DNA from: Acidobacteriota bacterium
Lineage (GTDB): Bacteria > Acidobacteriota > Terriglobia > Acidiferrales > UBA7541
Assembly: GCA_003165465.1 (NCBI GenBank)
Contig: PLUM01000010.1
Coordinates: forward strand, 50,982 to 114,981
Direction: 5' to 3'
DNA length: 64,000 nt
Shown here: positions 16,902 through 25,599 of the stretch, piece after piece
Layout of the letters: every line of letters begins with the position of its first letter
Numbering within the stretch: position 1 is the stretch's first letter
The notes under the pieces: generated by a model
Database searches by the model: none
What the model was told of the DNA's origin: nothing
Seen by the model: the letters and a program-made list of their open reading frames with translations, nothing else
Position numbers and translations under genes: made by a program

Positions 16902-16979
16902 CCAGTAGTGCGGGCTTCAGCCTGCGGAGTTTGGTCCTTGCGAGAACGAAAACCCGCAGGCTGAAGCCCGCGCTACTGG
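16902..16979. repeat. Family B inverted repeat, copy 2
   Basis: Perfectly matched ends CCAGTAG...CTACTGG enclosing GCGGGCTTCAGCC and its inverse GGCTGAAGCCCGC around a GAACGAAAAC-containing spacer. It lies between the convergent MidA and M1-like genes and could terminate either transcript as an RNA stem, although no U-run follows. Confidence 0.85.
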
Positions 16980-17007
16980 TTCTGTTCTGTGTTTTGAAAT
17001 ATCCGGA

Positions 17008-19209
17008 TCAGGCTCCGCTTTCGCTGTAAGCTTTCTTCAGCGATTTTTCCGCTTCGGCTTGCGCCCCGCCCGTGTCGTCCCCGGTCTGTTTCGCCTTGCT
17101 GTATTCGTTGACGGCGCGTGTCCGGTCGCCCTGAATGTCGTAAATCCGCCCCAGGTAAATGTGCGACCACACTTCGGTCCATCGTGTGGACAGGTCCGTG
17201 ACCCCGTCGAGCGCGTCGCGGAAGGATTGCGCGGAGGCCGCATAATTTCGCTGATAGAAGAACGCCTCGCCCATGCGGAAGTCGGCCAGCGCGTTCAAGC
17301 GGTCCTGTTCGAGCGCACGCTGGTACTGCTGCACCGCATCGTAGTAACGGCCCTGCGAGGCGAGCGCTTCTCCGCGCGCGATCATTCCGCGCACGCGTAG
17401 CCGCTGGCTCGATTTCAGAATGTAGTTGTGCGGATCGAAGATGATCCCGTTCGGCTTCGGGCGTCCGAAGGTTTCCACGGTAAAGGTGGACTCTTTTCCC
17501 GAGATCGTGATCGTCTTGAATTCGGGGTTTCCCTCGGTTTGGACTTCTATCTCCACGTCCATGTGGAAGACGTCGAGGTTCTGTTTGGCTTTGCCAACAA
17601 TCCGGAATCCTTTTTTCGTGCGGTAAACCACGTACTCCAGAGCGAATTCCGGCACTCCGGTCGAATGCAGCCATTGCGTGAAGAATGGGCGCAGGCTGGC
17701 GGGTTCGGCGGAAGCGGCGGGCGTGTTGCCCATCTTGAATTCGGCCGGCGCGGGCTGCGCCATGCGCGACTCCGCGAGTTGCTCGAAATCCTGCACTCGC
17801 GCCGCCTTTCCCGCAAAGCGCGTATAAAAATCCTTCAGCAGGGCGCTGAAATTCGCGTCGCCGATAATCGCGCGAAGCATATGAAACACCATCGCGCCCT
17901 TGTTTACGACCACCGATTGATATTCCTCGGTGCCGGGCTCAAGCCGTCCGGCATCGGCGATCGGAGCGGACTCGTCAAACATCAGCGCGCCCACGGCAAA
18001 TTCCTCGAGGGCTTTGTTCAGTCCGTCCTTGCCCGAAGCTTGCTCGACATACAAACCCTCGGAGTAGCGCGAGAGGCCATCCGTGATCCAGACGTCGGAC
18101 GCCGAAGCGGCCGTGACTTGCTCGCCCCACCACTCGTGCGCCGCGAGATCGGCCAGCAGCCGCGCATTGGGCTGAGCGGACCATTGCCGCGCGCTCACCA
18201 GCAGCAGGCCTGGCGCGGCGAATCCATCGACGGTTCCGTCCGGAATTTGCGCTATCGTCATGCCGGGTTCCGGCAACGCTCCAAATTCATCGTTGTAAAT
18301 ATCGAGAATGTGCGCGACGGTGTCCGCATAAGCCGGCGCCGTATTGGCCGACGCGGGCGGCGTGTAGATGGAATAAGCCGCGCCTTCCGCGCGCTCCGGG
18401 CTCAATTGCAGCGGCGCGATGACAAAGGTTCCTGCCGCTTCTGGCTTATCCACGCGATACGTGTACAGCATTCGCCCGTTTTCCACCGGAGGAGGCGGAG
18501 GCGCGCTTGAGGGCGCTACCGGCGCGGCGGAACGCACGCCCTTCTTCGCGGGAGCCGGAGCGGGAGCCAGAGCGGGTTTGGGAGTGGCCGGCACAGGCGC
18601 TCCCGCCGATGTGCCGGTTCCCACGACCACCATGTTTCCGGGCACTTCGAGATGGAATATGCCGGTATATCGATTTGCGGGAAAATCCGTCAGCGGAAAC
18701 CAGCGCGAAGGGAGCAGCAGGTATCCGCCGTCCTTCGCGAAATACGCCATCCTCATGCCTTGATTGGGATCGTTCATGCGGCTGGAAAGAGGACCGCCAT
18801 AATCGAAAAACAGAGTGACTTTTCCCCCGGCGGGCACGGTATCGGCGAGCGTGATGTGGAGTTTCAGGCTGGCGTTGTCGTCCCGGTCGTAGGGCACGGG
18901 CTTTCCCGCCGCGTCGAGGATCGAATGAACGCGCAGATTTTGATTGAGTTCCACGTCCAGCACTCGGCCCGCATCGCTGGCCACGAAATCGACTTTCGCT
19001 TGGGCATTCATCACCTGGCCGATCTCGTCGAGCGAAGCGCGAACTTCGTAGTTTGTCGCCCGGAATGCGGCGGTGGGCGCGGTCTGGGCGGGCGCGACGC
19101 CTCGGCCCGGGCCCTGCGGCGAGCCCGGCGATTGCGCGTGGCCAGGCACGGCGAGAGCGGCGAGACCTGCCGCGAATACGAGCAGCCGAAATTTCGACAT
19201 GAGGTTCAA
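17008..19209 (-). CDS. M1-peptidase-like protein with lost zinc site, plus C-terminal TPRs
   Basis: A secreted 733-residue protein with a signal peptide ending at AVPGHAQ, an aminopeptidase-N-like beta domain, a peptidase_M1-like domain and C-terminal TPR-like repeats (MIARGEALASQGRYYDAVQQYQRAL, DFRMGEAFFYQRNYAASAQSF, YLGRIYDIQGDRTRAVNEYSKA). M1 enzymes need HExxH and a Glu 19 residues after the second His. Here the matching stretch is DLAAHEWWGEQV...WITDG: the first His and catalytic Glu are Asp and Leu, only the second His (about residue 358) remains, and the third ligand is Asp. The GAMEN exopeptidase loop is also absent (DGFAAPG in its place). So it is probably a pseudo-enzyme with a binding or chaperone role. 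An Ala/Pro-rich insert sits near residue 210-240. Confidence 0.82.
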   Translation of the reverse strand: MNLMSKFRLLVFAAGLAALAVPGHAQSPGSPQGPGRGVAPAQTAPTAAFRATNYEVRASLDEIGQVMNAQAKVDFVASDAGRVLDVELNQNLRVHSILDAAGKPVPYDRDDNASLKLHITLADTVPAGGKVTLFFDYGGPLSSRMNDPNQGMRMAYFAKDGGYLLLPSRWFPLTDFPANRYTGIFHLEVPGNMVVVGTGTSAGAPVPATPKPALAPAPAPAKKGVRSAAPVAPSSAPPPPPVENGRMLYTYRVDKPEAAGTFVIAPLQLSPERAEGAAYSIYTPPASANTAPAYADTVAHILDIYNDEFGALPEPGMTIAQIPDGTVDGFAAPGLLLVSARQWSAQPNARLLADLAAHEWWGEQVTAASASDVWITDGLSRYSEGLYVEQASGKDGLNKALEEFAVGALMFDESAPIADAGRLEPGTEEYQSVVVNKGAMVFHMLRAIIGDANFSALLKDFYTRFAGKAARVQDFEQLAESRMAQPAPAEFKMGNTPAASAEPASLRPFFTQWLHSTGVPEFALEYVVYRTKKGFRIVGKAKQNLDVFHMDVEIEVQTEGNPEFKTITISGKESTFTVETFGRPKPNGIIFDPHNYILKSSQRLRVRGMIARGEALASQGRYYDAVQQYQRALEQDRLNALADFRMGEAFFYQRNYAASAQSFRDALDGVTDLSTRWTEVWSHIYLGRIYDIQGDRTRAVNEYSKAKQTGDDTGGAQAEAEKSLKKAYSESGA

Positions 19210-19288
19210 ATGCCTTTCTTTCCGGTGGAGACGATCTGAAACAACTAGGATACCAACTTGGGCCGCTGAGTTGCCAGCCTCGGCTGGG

Positions 19289-20422
19289 TTACGGTTGCTT
19301 TAACATCTCCGCGATCAGGTCCGCTGCGCGCTCGACCGCGCCGGGCGGGCCAAGTTTTTCGCGAACTTCAGCCAGCCCGCGCCGCATTTCCGCGCGCGCA
19401 TCGGGCGAATCGAGCAGGCGCGCCGCTTCGCTTGCCAGCCGCTCGGGAGTGAAATCTTTCTGCAAGAGTTCGGGCACAACCCTCCGGCCTGCGATCAGAT
19501 TGACCATGGCGAACATGCGTGTGCGCACGAGCCATCGCGCGATGGCCGCAGTAAGGGGCGAGAGTCGATAGATGACAATCATGGGGGCGTCCATCAAGGC
19601 GGCCTCGACGGTCGCTGTGCCACTCGAGATGATGGTCAGGTCCGCCGCGCCCAGCGCGTCATACGTCGCGTCTTCGACCACGCACAATGAAACATCGGCT
19701 GAGAGATATTGAGCGACCTGCGACTGTTTCACGTCTTGCGCGAGCGCCAGGACGAATTGCACTTTGCGCTCTTTCTGAATCAGGCGGCAGGCGTTCAGTA
19801 ACGTGGGCATGTGGTGCGCGATTTCGCCGGACCGGCTGCCGGGCAGAAGCGCGACAATCGGCTGGCTCGCGTCCAGCCCACAGTCGGCCGCGAACTGGGC
19901 GCGCGTTCTGCTGGCCGCCACGTTTCCGACAAGCGGGTGGCCGATAAAATCGGCCTTCACGCCGTGCCCCCGGTACCAACCCTCCTCGAACGGAAAAATG
20001 CACAGCCCGCGCACGAATCGACGACGCACCAGGTTCGTCCGCCACGGCCTCCAGGCCCAGAACTGCGGGCACACAAAATAGACGCTCGGCACGTTCTGGC
20101 GCTTCAAGGCCCGCGCCAGGCGCAGATGAAAGCCCGGAAAATCGGTGAGGATCGCGAAGCGCGGTTTGCGCCGCGCCGTTTCGTTCAGCAGGCGTTTCCA
20201 CACGCGCTTCAGGGCTGGATATTTTTTAATGATTTCGACGATTCCCACCAGCGAAACTTCGGAGCAGTCGGCCACGATTTCGACGCCGGCACCGCGCATG
20301 CGCGTCCCTCCCATGCCGAAAAGTTGCACGTCGGCGCGCGCGCGCAACGCCGTCGCGAGCCGCGCCGCGTACATGTCGCCGGATGCTTCGCCCGCGGAGA
20401 TCAGGATGGGTGTGGGAGGCAT
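19289..20422 (-). CDS. lpxB: Lipid-A-disaccharide synthase
   Basis: LpxB joins UDP-2,3-diacylglucosamine and lipid X at the inner face of the cytoplasmic membrane in lipid A synthesis. The N-terminal ISAGEASGDMYAARL, the GMGGTRMRGAG segment, GIVEIIKKYPALKRV, TDFPGFHLRLAR, CPQFWAWRPWR and LLPGSRSGEIAHHMPTLL are all family signatures. The C-terminal GT-B half has the donor site SSGTATVEAALM. The start chosen is the ATG before PPTPILISAG; an in-frame ATG lies four codons upstream. It confirms a Gram-negative outer membrane. No other lpx genes are in the window. Confidence 0.95.
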   Translation of the reverse strand: MPPTPILISAGEASGDMYAARLATALRARADVQLFGMGGTRMRGAGVEIVADCSEVSLVGIVEIIKKYPALKRVWKRLLNETARRKPRFAILTDFPGFHLRLARALKRQNVPSVYFVCPQFWAWRPWRTNLVRRRFVRGLCIFPFEEGWYRGHGVKADFIGHPLVGNVAASRTRAQFAADCGLDASQPIVALLPGSRSGEIAHHMPTLLNACRLIQKERKVQFVLALAQDVKQSQVAQYLSADVSLCVVEDATYDALGAADLTIISSGTATVEAALMDAPMIVIYRLSPLTAAIARWLVRTRMFAMVNLIAGRRVVPELLQKDFTPERLASEAARLLDSPDARAEMRRGLAEVREKLGPPGAVERAADLIAEMLKQP

Positions 20423-20427
20423 GGTAT

Positions 20428-20575
20428 AGCACAAGCTGAAGCCTGTGTGGCAATTGTCAAATCTTTGTAGGGCACGGCTTCAGCCGTGCCGTAAAGTGTG
20501 CAATACCTTTGCGGCTTTAAGCCGCTGGCTCTTTCGAAATCGAGCTGGCACACAGGCGGAAGCCTGTGCCACTAA
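20428..20575. repeat. Composite cluster of CTTCAG/CTGAAG palindromes (family C related)
   Basis: Several short palindromes side by side: half of a family C element (AGCTGAAGCCTGTG), a perfect stem GGCACGGCTTCAGCCGTGCC, a third stem built on GCGGCTTTAAGCCGC, and a closing GGCGGAAGCCTGTGCC. It looks like repeated insertion of related elements into one another, between lpxB and the ABC exporter. Confidence 0.75.
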
Positions 20576-20578
20576 AGG

Positions 20579-22456
20579 CTAGTCGTTGCCCGGCGCGGGC
20601 GCGCCCGCGCCGCTCTCCGCAGTTTCGAAGGACGTGCGCATCTCCTGGTCCTTGTACTGGAGCTGGTACAGGCGGTAGTAAATCCCGCGCAGCGCGAGCA
20701 GTTCCTGATGCGAACCCTGTTCGCGCAATCTGCTTTTGTGGAAAACGAGAATGCGGTCGGCGTGCTGAATCGTGCTGAGCCGGTGCGCGATGACCAGCGC
20801 GGTGCGGCCTTCAAGCAAGCGGTCGAGCGCCTCGCGAATCAGGATTTCGGTTTTGGTGTCCACGCTCGACGTCGCTTCGTCAAGAATCAGGAAGCGGGGA
20901 TTGTGCCCGAGCGCTCGCGCGAAGCTGATCAACTGGCGCTGCCCCACGGAAAACGTCGCGCCTCGTTCGCTGACATTTGTTTCAACGCCTTCCGGCAGCG
21001 AATCCAGCAGGGCGCCAAGCCCCACTTCGCGCAGCGCGGATTCGACCCGCTCGCGACCGATTTCCTCGTCGCCCAGTCGAATGTTGGATTCCAGCGTGCC
21101 GGTAAACAGGAACGGGTCCTGCAACACGATGCCGAATTGCCGGCGCAACTGGTGCACGTCGTACCGGCGGATGTCCACGCCATCGAGCAGAATCTGGCCG
21201 CGCTGAATTTCGTAGAACCGCAGCAGAAGTTGGATGAGCGTGGTTTTTCCCGCTCCGGTGTGGCCGACGATGGCGAGCGTTTGTCCGGGCGCGATGTGGA
21301 ACGAAACGTCGCGCAAAACCCAGTCTTCCTCGCTCGGATTCTGGCCGCCGAGATAGGCGAACCACACGCCGCGAAATTCGATATCGCCGCGCGGAGCGGA
21401 AAGGGGAAGCGGAGCTTCCGCGGACGGCGCGGGCAACGGCTCATCGAGCAGCTTGAAAATCCGCTCGCACGCAGCCATGGCCGATTGCAAGATGTTGAAT
21501 TTTTCGCTTAAGTCCTGAATGGGCCGGAAGAAGAGCTGCGCATATTGCATGAAGGCGATCAGCGTTCCCACGGTCACCGCGCCAGAGAAGGAAAGCAGTC
21601 CGCCATACCAGAAAACGACGGCGATTGCTGTCATGCTGAACAGCTCGACCGCTGGAAAGAAGACGGCGAAGGCCGTGATCGCATCCTTGTAAGCTTCCAT
21701 ATGGATGCGATTCAGTTCGGCGAACTGCTCCGACGATTTCCGCTCGCGGTTGAAAATCTGCACGACGCTCATGCCGCTGATGTGTTCCTGCAGGAACGAA
21801 TTGATACGCGCGATGGCCGTCCGGATGCGCCGGTTGGCGTCGCGCACGCGGTCGCGGAAGATCCACGTGGCGATCATGATGAGCGGCAGCACCGCCAATG
21901 TGGCCAGCGCGAGCCGCCAGTTCATAGCCATCATCACCGCGCCGATGCTGATCAGCATGATGGCGTCGTTGGCCATGGCCGCGATTCCGGCGGCAAACAG
22001 GTCGTTCAGTGCGTCCACATCCGTTGTGACTCGCGTTACCAGCCGCCCCACGGGACTATGGTCGTAGAAACTCATCGGCAGGCGCTGCAGGCGCTCGAAG
22101 ATTTCTTTTCGCAGATCGTAGAGTGTCTGCTGGCCTACGTTCTGCATCATTCGCACTTGCAGATACTGTACGGCGAAGTTCAGAAGCAACGCTGCCAGCG
22201 ACAACAGAGAAATCAACCCGACGCCGCGGAGAGCCGCCGACCAGGGGATCGATTGATCCACTCCCGGCACGATGTACTTGTCCACGGCGTATCCAAACAG
22301 GCGGGGGCCCACCACCGTAAGCGGGCCGACCAGCAGAGTCAGCACAACTGCAAAGACCACACTCCACTTGTACGGCCGCAGATAGGTCATCAGCCGCCGC
22401 AAAAGCTGCGAGTCGTAGGCCTTGCCTAGTGCTTCCTCTTCGCGGAAGTCGCTCAT
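20579..22456 (-). CDS. ABC exporter half-transporter, subunit with degenerate signature motif
   Basis: Type IV ABC half-transporter: six transmembrane helices (to about residue 320), then a nucleotide-binding domain with Walker A VGHTGAGKTTL, signature FSVGQRQLISFARAL (the usual LSGGQ altered), Walker B LILDEATSSVD with a catalytic Glu, and the switch histidine in IAHRLST. Its ATG overlaps the upstream ABC gene by ATGA. The upstream partner has a normal signature but Asp instead of the catalytic Glu, so the two defects would meet in one composite ATP site, as in heterodimeric exporters such as TM287/288 and LmrCD. The frame extends 30 codons upstream but inside the partner gene. Substrate unknown: lipid or drug. 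Confidence 0.9.
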   Translation of the reverse strand: MSDFREEEALGKAYDSQLLRRLMTYLRPYKWSVVFAVVLTLLVGPLTVVGPRLFGYAVDKYIVPGVDQSIPWSAALRGVGLISLLSLAALLLNFAVQYLQVRMMQNVGQQTLYDLRKEIFERLQRLPMSFYDHSPVGRLVTRVTTDVDALNDLFAAGIAAMANDAIMLISIGAVMMAMNWRLALATLAVLPLIMIATWIFRDRVRDANRRIRTAIARINSFLQEHISGMSVVQIFNRERKSSEQFAELNRIHMEAYKDAITAFAVFFPAVELFSMTAIAVVFWYGGLLSFSGAVTVGTLIAFMQYAQLFFRPIQDLSEKFNILQSAMAACERIFKLLDEPLPAPSAEAPLPLSAPRGDIEFRGVWFAYLGGQNPSEEDWVLRDVSFHIAPGQTLAIVGHTGAGKTTLIQLLLRFYEIQRGQILLDGVDIRRYDVHQLRRQFGIVLQDPFLFTGTLESNIRLGDEEIGRERVESALREVGLGALLDSLPEGVETNVSERGATFSVGQRQLISFARALGHNPRFLILDEATSSVDTKTEILIREALDRLLEGRTALVIAHRLSTIQHADRILVFHKSRLREQGSHQELLALRGIYYRLYQLQYKDQEMRTSFETAESGAGAPAPGND

Positions 22457-24381
22457 TCGCGTTCCAATTCTTCCTCGAGCAATTGCTTCTGGTACAGGTC
22501 GGCGTAATATCCGGCGCGCGCCAGAAGTTCGGCATGTGTGCCGCATTCAACGATGCGCCCGTCGCGCAAGACCACGATCTGGTCGGCGTGCTGCACGGTC
22601 GAGACACGGTGTGAAATTAAAATGGTCGTGCGTTCACGCAGAATCGCGTCGAGGCGCTTCAGGATGCGCTCTTCGGTCCCGGTATCCACGCTCGAAAGCG
22701 AATCGTCCAGAATCAGGATTTTTGGATCGCGGATCACGGCGCGGGCGATGGCGGCGCGCTGTTTTTGTCCGCCGGAGAGCGTAATGCCGCGCTCGCCGAC
22801 CATCGTATCGAATTTTGCGGGAAACTCCCCAATTTCGGCGGCGATGCTGGCGACATCGGCGGCTTCATGGATCTGCTCGTCGGTCGCGCTATCGACGCCA
22901 AAGGCGACATTTTCGCGCAGCGTTTCGCTGAAGAGGAACGTATCCTGCGGTACATATCCCACGGCGCGCCGCAGCGTTTCGAGTGGCCATTCGCGGATCG
23001 GTCGCCCGTCGACGAACAGCGTGCCCGGCGGCGCTTCCCACAGCCGCGCAATCAGCGCGGCCAGCGTGGATTTCCCGCTTCCCGTGGGTCCTACGATCGC
23101 GAGGATCGAGCCGGCCGGAACGCGCAGGGAAATATCCTGAAGCACGGGCTGATTGGGAGCGGACGTTCCATTTGCCTTTGTTCCGTCGGTATCGCTTCGC
23201 ACGGTCGGATACGTAAAGGTCAGATTCCGGAATTCTATTTCGCCGCGAATTTCGCCGGCTTGGCCCGGGACCGCGTTTGCATCGCTGATTTTCGGTTCGG
23301 AATCGAGGATGTAATTCAGCCGGCCCATCGATGCCGCACCGCGCTGAAAAATGTTGGTTACGAATCCCAGCGCAATCATCGGGAAAATCAGGCGCGTCAT
23401 GAACGTATAAAACGCGATCAGTTCGCCAAGCGTGATCCGGCTCAGAACTACCTGGTGGCCGCCCTGCCATAGCACGAGAATAAACGTCAGCCCGAACAAC
23501 AACTGGAGGAGCGGCATGAACAGGCTCCAGAAAAAGATCAAGCGCAGGTTGCGGTCGATGTATTCGCGATTGGGCGCGTCAAACCCGCGAATCTCCGCAT
23601 CCTCTTGCACGTAGGCGCGCACAACGCGCACGCCGGCCAGATTTTCCTGGGCCTTGGCGGAAAGCACCGCGAGCGAAGCCTGAATTTGTCCGTACAGCGC
23701 GTGGATTTGCCGGCCGAAGAGCCACACGGTGACGGCAACGATGGGCACGGGAAGCAGCACGTACACGCTGAGCGTCGCCGAAATCCAGAACATCAGCGTC
23801 ACGGCCAAGACCATGGTCGCAATCGTATTGGCACTGTACATGATGCCCGGACCGAGCACCATGCGTACCGAATTCAAATCGTTCGTGCAGCGTGACATCA
23901 GCTCGCCCGTGCGATTCCGCACGTAGAACTCCGGCTCCATCAGGATGAGCTTGGCGAGCAGGTCGTTCCGCAGGTCGAATTCGATGTCGCGCGACAGCCC
24001 GATCAAAATTTGTCGCGTGCAGTACGAAAAGACGCCTTGCACGGCGCAAATGATCACCAGCGCCGTGCAAAATACGGCCAGCGTATGCGGATCCTTCGGA
24101 TGATAGTAGGGAAGAAGCGGCCCCAGAGCGATATGCGTCAGGCGTCCGAGTTGCGCCAGCGGGGTCTGGGCGCCGTTGATGCAATCCGTGATGACGCCAA
24201 GGATCAGCGGCAGCAGCGTCCCGGTGATGCCCATTCCGATTTGCGTGACGAGGCCGATCATCACTCCCGTTTTGTGGCGCCGCACGTACGGGAACAAGCG
24301 GCTGAGCTGCGCCCATCCGGAGACGCGCTTCTCCGCCGTTTTCGGAATGGATCCTGACAGTGTGTTTGCTGTTGCGCTCAT
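22453..24381 (-). CDS. ABC exporter half-transporter, subunit with Asp in place of the catalytic Glu
   Basis: A 642-residue MsbA-like half-transporter with six transmembrane helices and a nucleotide-binding domain: Walker A VGPTGSGKSTLAAL, signature LSGGQKQRAAIARAV, Walker B ILILDDSLSSVD and the switch region LISHRVSTV. The residue after the Walker B Asp is Asp, where active exporters have Glu. That is the hallmark of the degenerate half of heterodimeric ABC exporters. It overlaps by four bases both the lipoprotein gene before it and the second subunit after it. The proximity of lpxB on the same strand raises a lipid A flippase role, but MsbA is a homodimer, so a distinct export substrate is as likely. 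Confidence 0.9.
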   Translation of the reverse strand: MSATANTLSGSIPKTAEKRVSGWAQLSRLFPYVRRHKTGVMIGLVTQIGMGITGTLLPLILGVITDCINGAQTPLAQLGRLTHIALGPLLPYYHPKDPHTLAVFCTALVIICAVQGVFSYCTRQILIGLSRDIEFDLRNDLLAKLILMEPEFYVRNRTGELMSRCTNDLNSVRMVLGPGIMYSANTIATMVLAVTLMFWISATLSVYVLLPVPIVAVTVWLFGRQIHALYGQIQASLAVLSAKAQENLAGVRVVRAYVQEDAEIRGFDAPNREYIDRNLRLIFFWSLFMPLLQLLFGLTFILVLWQGGHQVVLSRITLGELIAFYTFMTRLIFPMIALGFVTNIFQRGAASMGRLNYILDSEPKISDANAVPGQAGEIRGEIEFRNLTFTYPTVRSDTDGTKANGTSAPNQPVLQDISLRVPAGSILAIVGPTGSGKSTLAALIARLWEAPPGTLFVDGRPIREWPLETLRRAVGYVPQDTFLFSETLRENVAFGVDSATDEQIHEAADVASIAAEIGEFPAKFDTMVGERGITLSGGQKQRAAIARAVIRDPKILILDDSLSSVDTGTEERILKRLDAILRERTTILISHRVSTVQHADQIVVLRDGRIVECGTHAELLARAGYYADLYQKQLLEEELERE

Positions 24382-24983
24382 CTGAGAATGGACTGTGGAG
24401 TTTCCAATACCGGAATCTCGTTCAGATACCTTTCATGAGACTGGTCGAACGACTGATAGCGTTTCGTATTTTTATTCCAGCGCACATCGAACCCCGCGCT
24501 TGCTTGCCCGGCGCTTTCCGCCGGCGTGAACTTCATTTCAAAGCCTTCCTTCGCATCCTGGCTGTATTCCAATCGCCAGCCGCTAAAGCGCGCTGCCGAA
24601 GAGCCTCCGAGATAGCCATTGGGATTTTTCAAATGCTCGTCGCAGCGCAGAATCTCGGACCATTTGCCGCCATCTTTTTCGAGAATGGCCGCTCGCGTGA
24701 TGAAAACCGGCGCGGGATTCCCGCCCCGCGCATTCGCCGCCACTTCCTTCGAGATCCGGTTGACCGCCAGCAGTTGCTCCCGCCCATTTGCCGCAAGGTT
24801 CCCGACGACCAGAATTTCCGCCTGCTTGCCCAAAGATGTTTCCGCAACCTGCCGCGCTTCTTCCATCACATCCGCGCCCGCCTTACCGTCGCCGGTCGGC
24901 TGCGCCGTGTGGCATCCCGCCAGGGTAAACGCAACGACGCACAACATCGTTCCCACGGTCGCACGCAATTTCCGCATCGTCAT
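24378..24983 (-). CDS. Lipoprotein of unknown function coupled to the ABC exporter
   Basis: A 201-residue protein with a signal peptide and lipobox (VVAFTLAGC), so it should be lipid-anchored, facing the periplasm. The mature part is a mixed alpha/beta region: a helix (DVMEEARQVAETSLGKQAEILV), then GGSSAARFSGWRLEYSQDAKEGFEMKFTP and FDVRWNKNTKRYQSFDQSHERYL. I do not recognise a family. Its stop overlaps the first ABC subunit's start by ATGA, so it is the first gene of a coupled three-gene unit and a plausible periplasmic partner of the exporter. An in-frame second ATG two codons in could also be the start. Confidence 0.75.
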   Translation of the reverse strand: MTMRKLRATVGTMLCVVAFTLAGCHTAQPTGDGKAGADVMEEARQVAETSLGKQAEILVVGNLAANGREQLLAVNRISKEVAANARGGNPAPVFITRAAILEKDGGKWSEILRCDEHLKNPNGYLGGSSAARFSGWRLEYSQDAKEGFEMKFTPAESAGQASAGFDVRWNKNTKRYQSFDQSHERYLNEIPVLETPQSILR

Positions 24984-25002
24984 AGTATAGTCGGCAAACG
25001 CA

Positions 25003-25599
25003 CTATGGGTTTGGGAACGCCAGCGTAATTTCCACTACCCGTCCTGTTTCCCGGGCGCACAACACTTCCATCGCCTGTGGAACGTCGGAGCCAGCCCAAT
25101 TAAACTGATAATGCATCAGAGCGAGTTCCCGGCCGTGCCTGGTTGCCGGGCCGCTGGAATTCGGCTCGCCATATAAACCCACCACGCGATCCTGCGAATC
25201 GCCCATGCGCAGGCCCAGTCCCGTCAGCCAATTTCGGGGGTCGAGAAAATCCGGACGCCGGTCGCTGCACGTTCCTTCCTGGGCGCCGAGCGTCGTGATC
25301 GTCACGCTTTGAATCACGAATTTGGCGTCGACCTCCAAGCGGATCGAGCGACCCGAACAATCGTCGCGCCATTCCCTGGTTCCCGAATCCTGATCCCCAG
25401 AAAGATTCCTGGCCTTGAATCGCTTCTCGGCCACGGCGAAGGTGTCCCGTCCGGGCCGCAACCCCGCCAGCAAAGTTTCATTGCCGCGCCGCGCAGCGAT
25501 TTGTCCCGCACCGGAAAAAGGGATTCGCGCGCCCGCCGCGGTGCTCATCATTGAGCTTATCGGGGCGAATGCAAGACTAGCGCAGATCCAGAATTTCAT
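25003..25599 (-). CDS. Secreted protein of unknown function
   Basis: A 198-residue protein with a likely signal peptide (KFWICASLAFAPISSMMSTAAGA). The mature part carries two stretches resembling the small repeated domain of acidobacterial hypothetical proteins with an RPG-type turn: LLAGLRPGRDTFAVAEKRF and LTGLGLRMGDSQDRVVGLYGEPNSSGP. Both start with (L/M)(R/G)-x-G-x(S/T) followed by a helix, a pattern seen in BamE/SmpA-like folds, but I cannot assign it with confidence. It overlaps the end of the next upstream gene by about 23 bases, so they are probably co-transcribed. I chose the ATG at the signal peptide; an earlier one lies five codons upstream. Confidence 0.65.
   Translation of the reverse strand: MKFWICASLAFAPISSMMSTAAGARIPFSGAGQIAARRGNETLLAGLRPGRDTFAVAEKRFKARNLSGDQDSGTREWRDDCSGRSIRLEVDAKFVIQSVTITTLGAQEGTCSDRRPDFLDPRNWLTGLGLRMGDSQDRVVGLYGEPNSSGPATRHGRELALMHYQFNWAGSDVPQAMEVLCARETGRVVEITLAFPNP

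Noticed and set aside
17428-18510. 360-codon plus-strand frame inside the M1-like gene
   Set aside because: Antisense shadow; no recognisable domain and Arg-rich composition.
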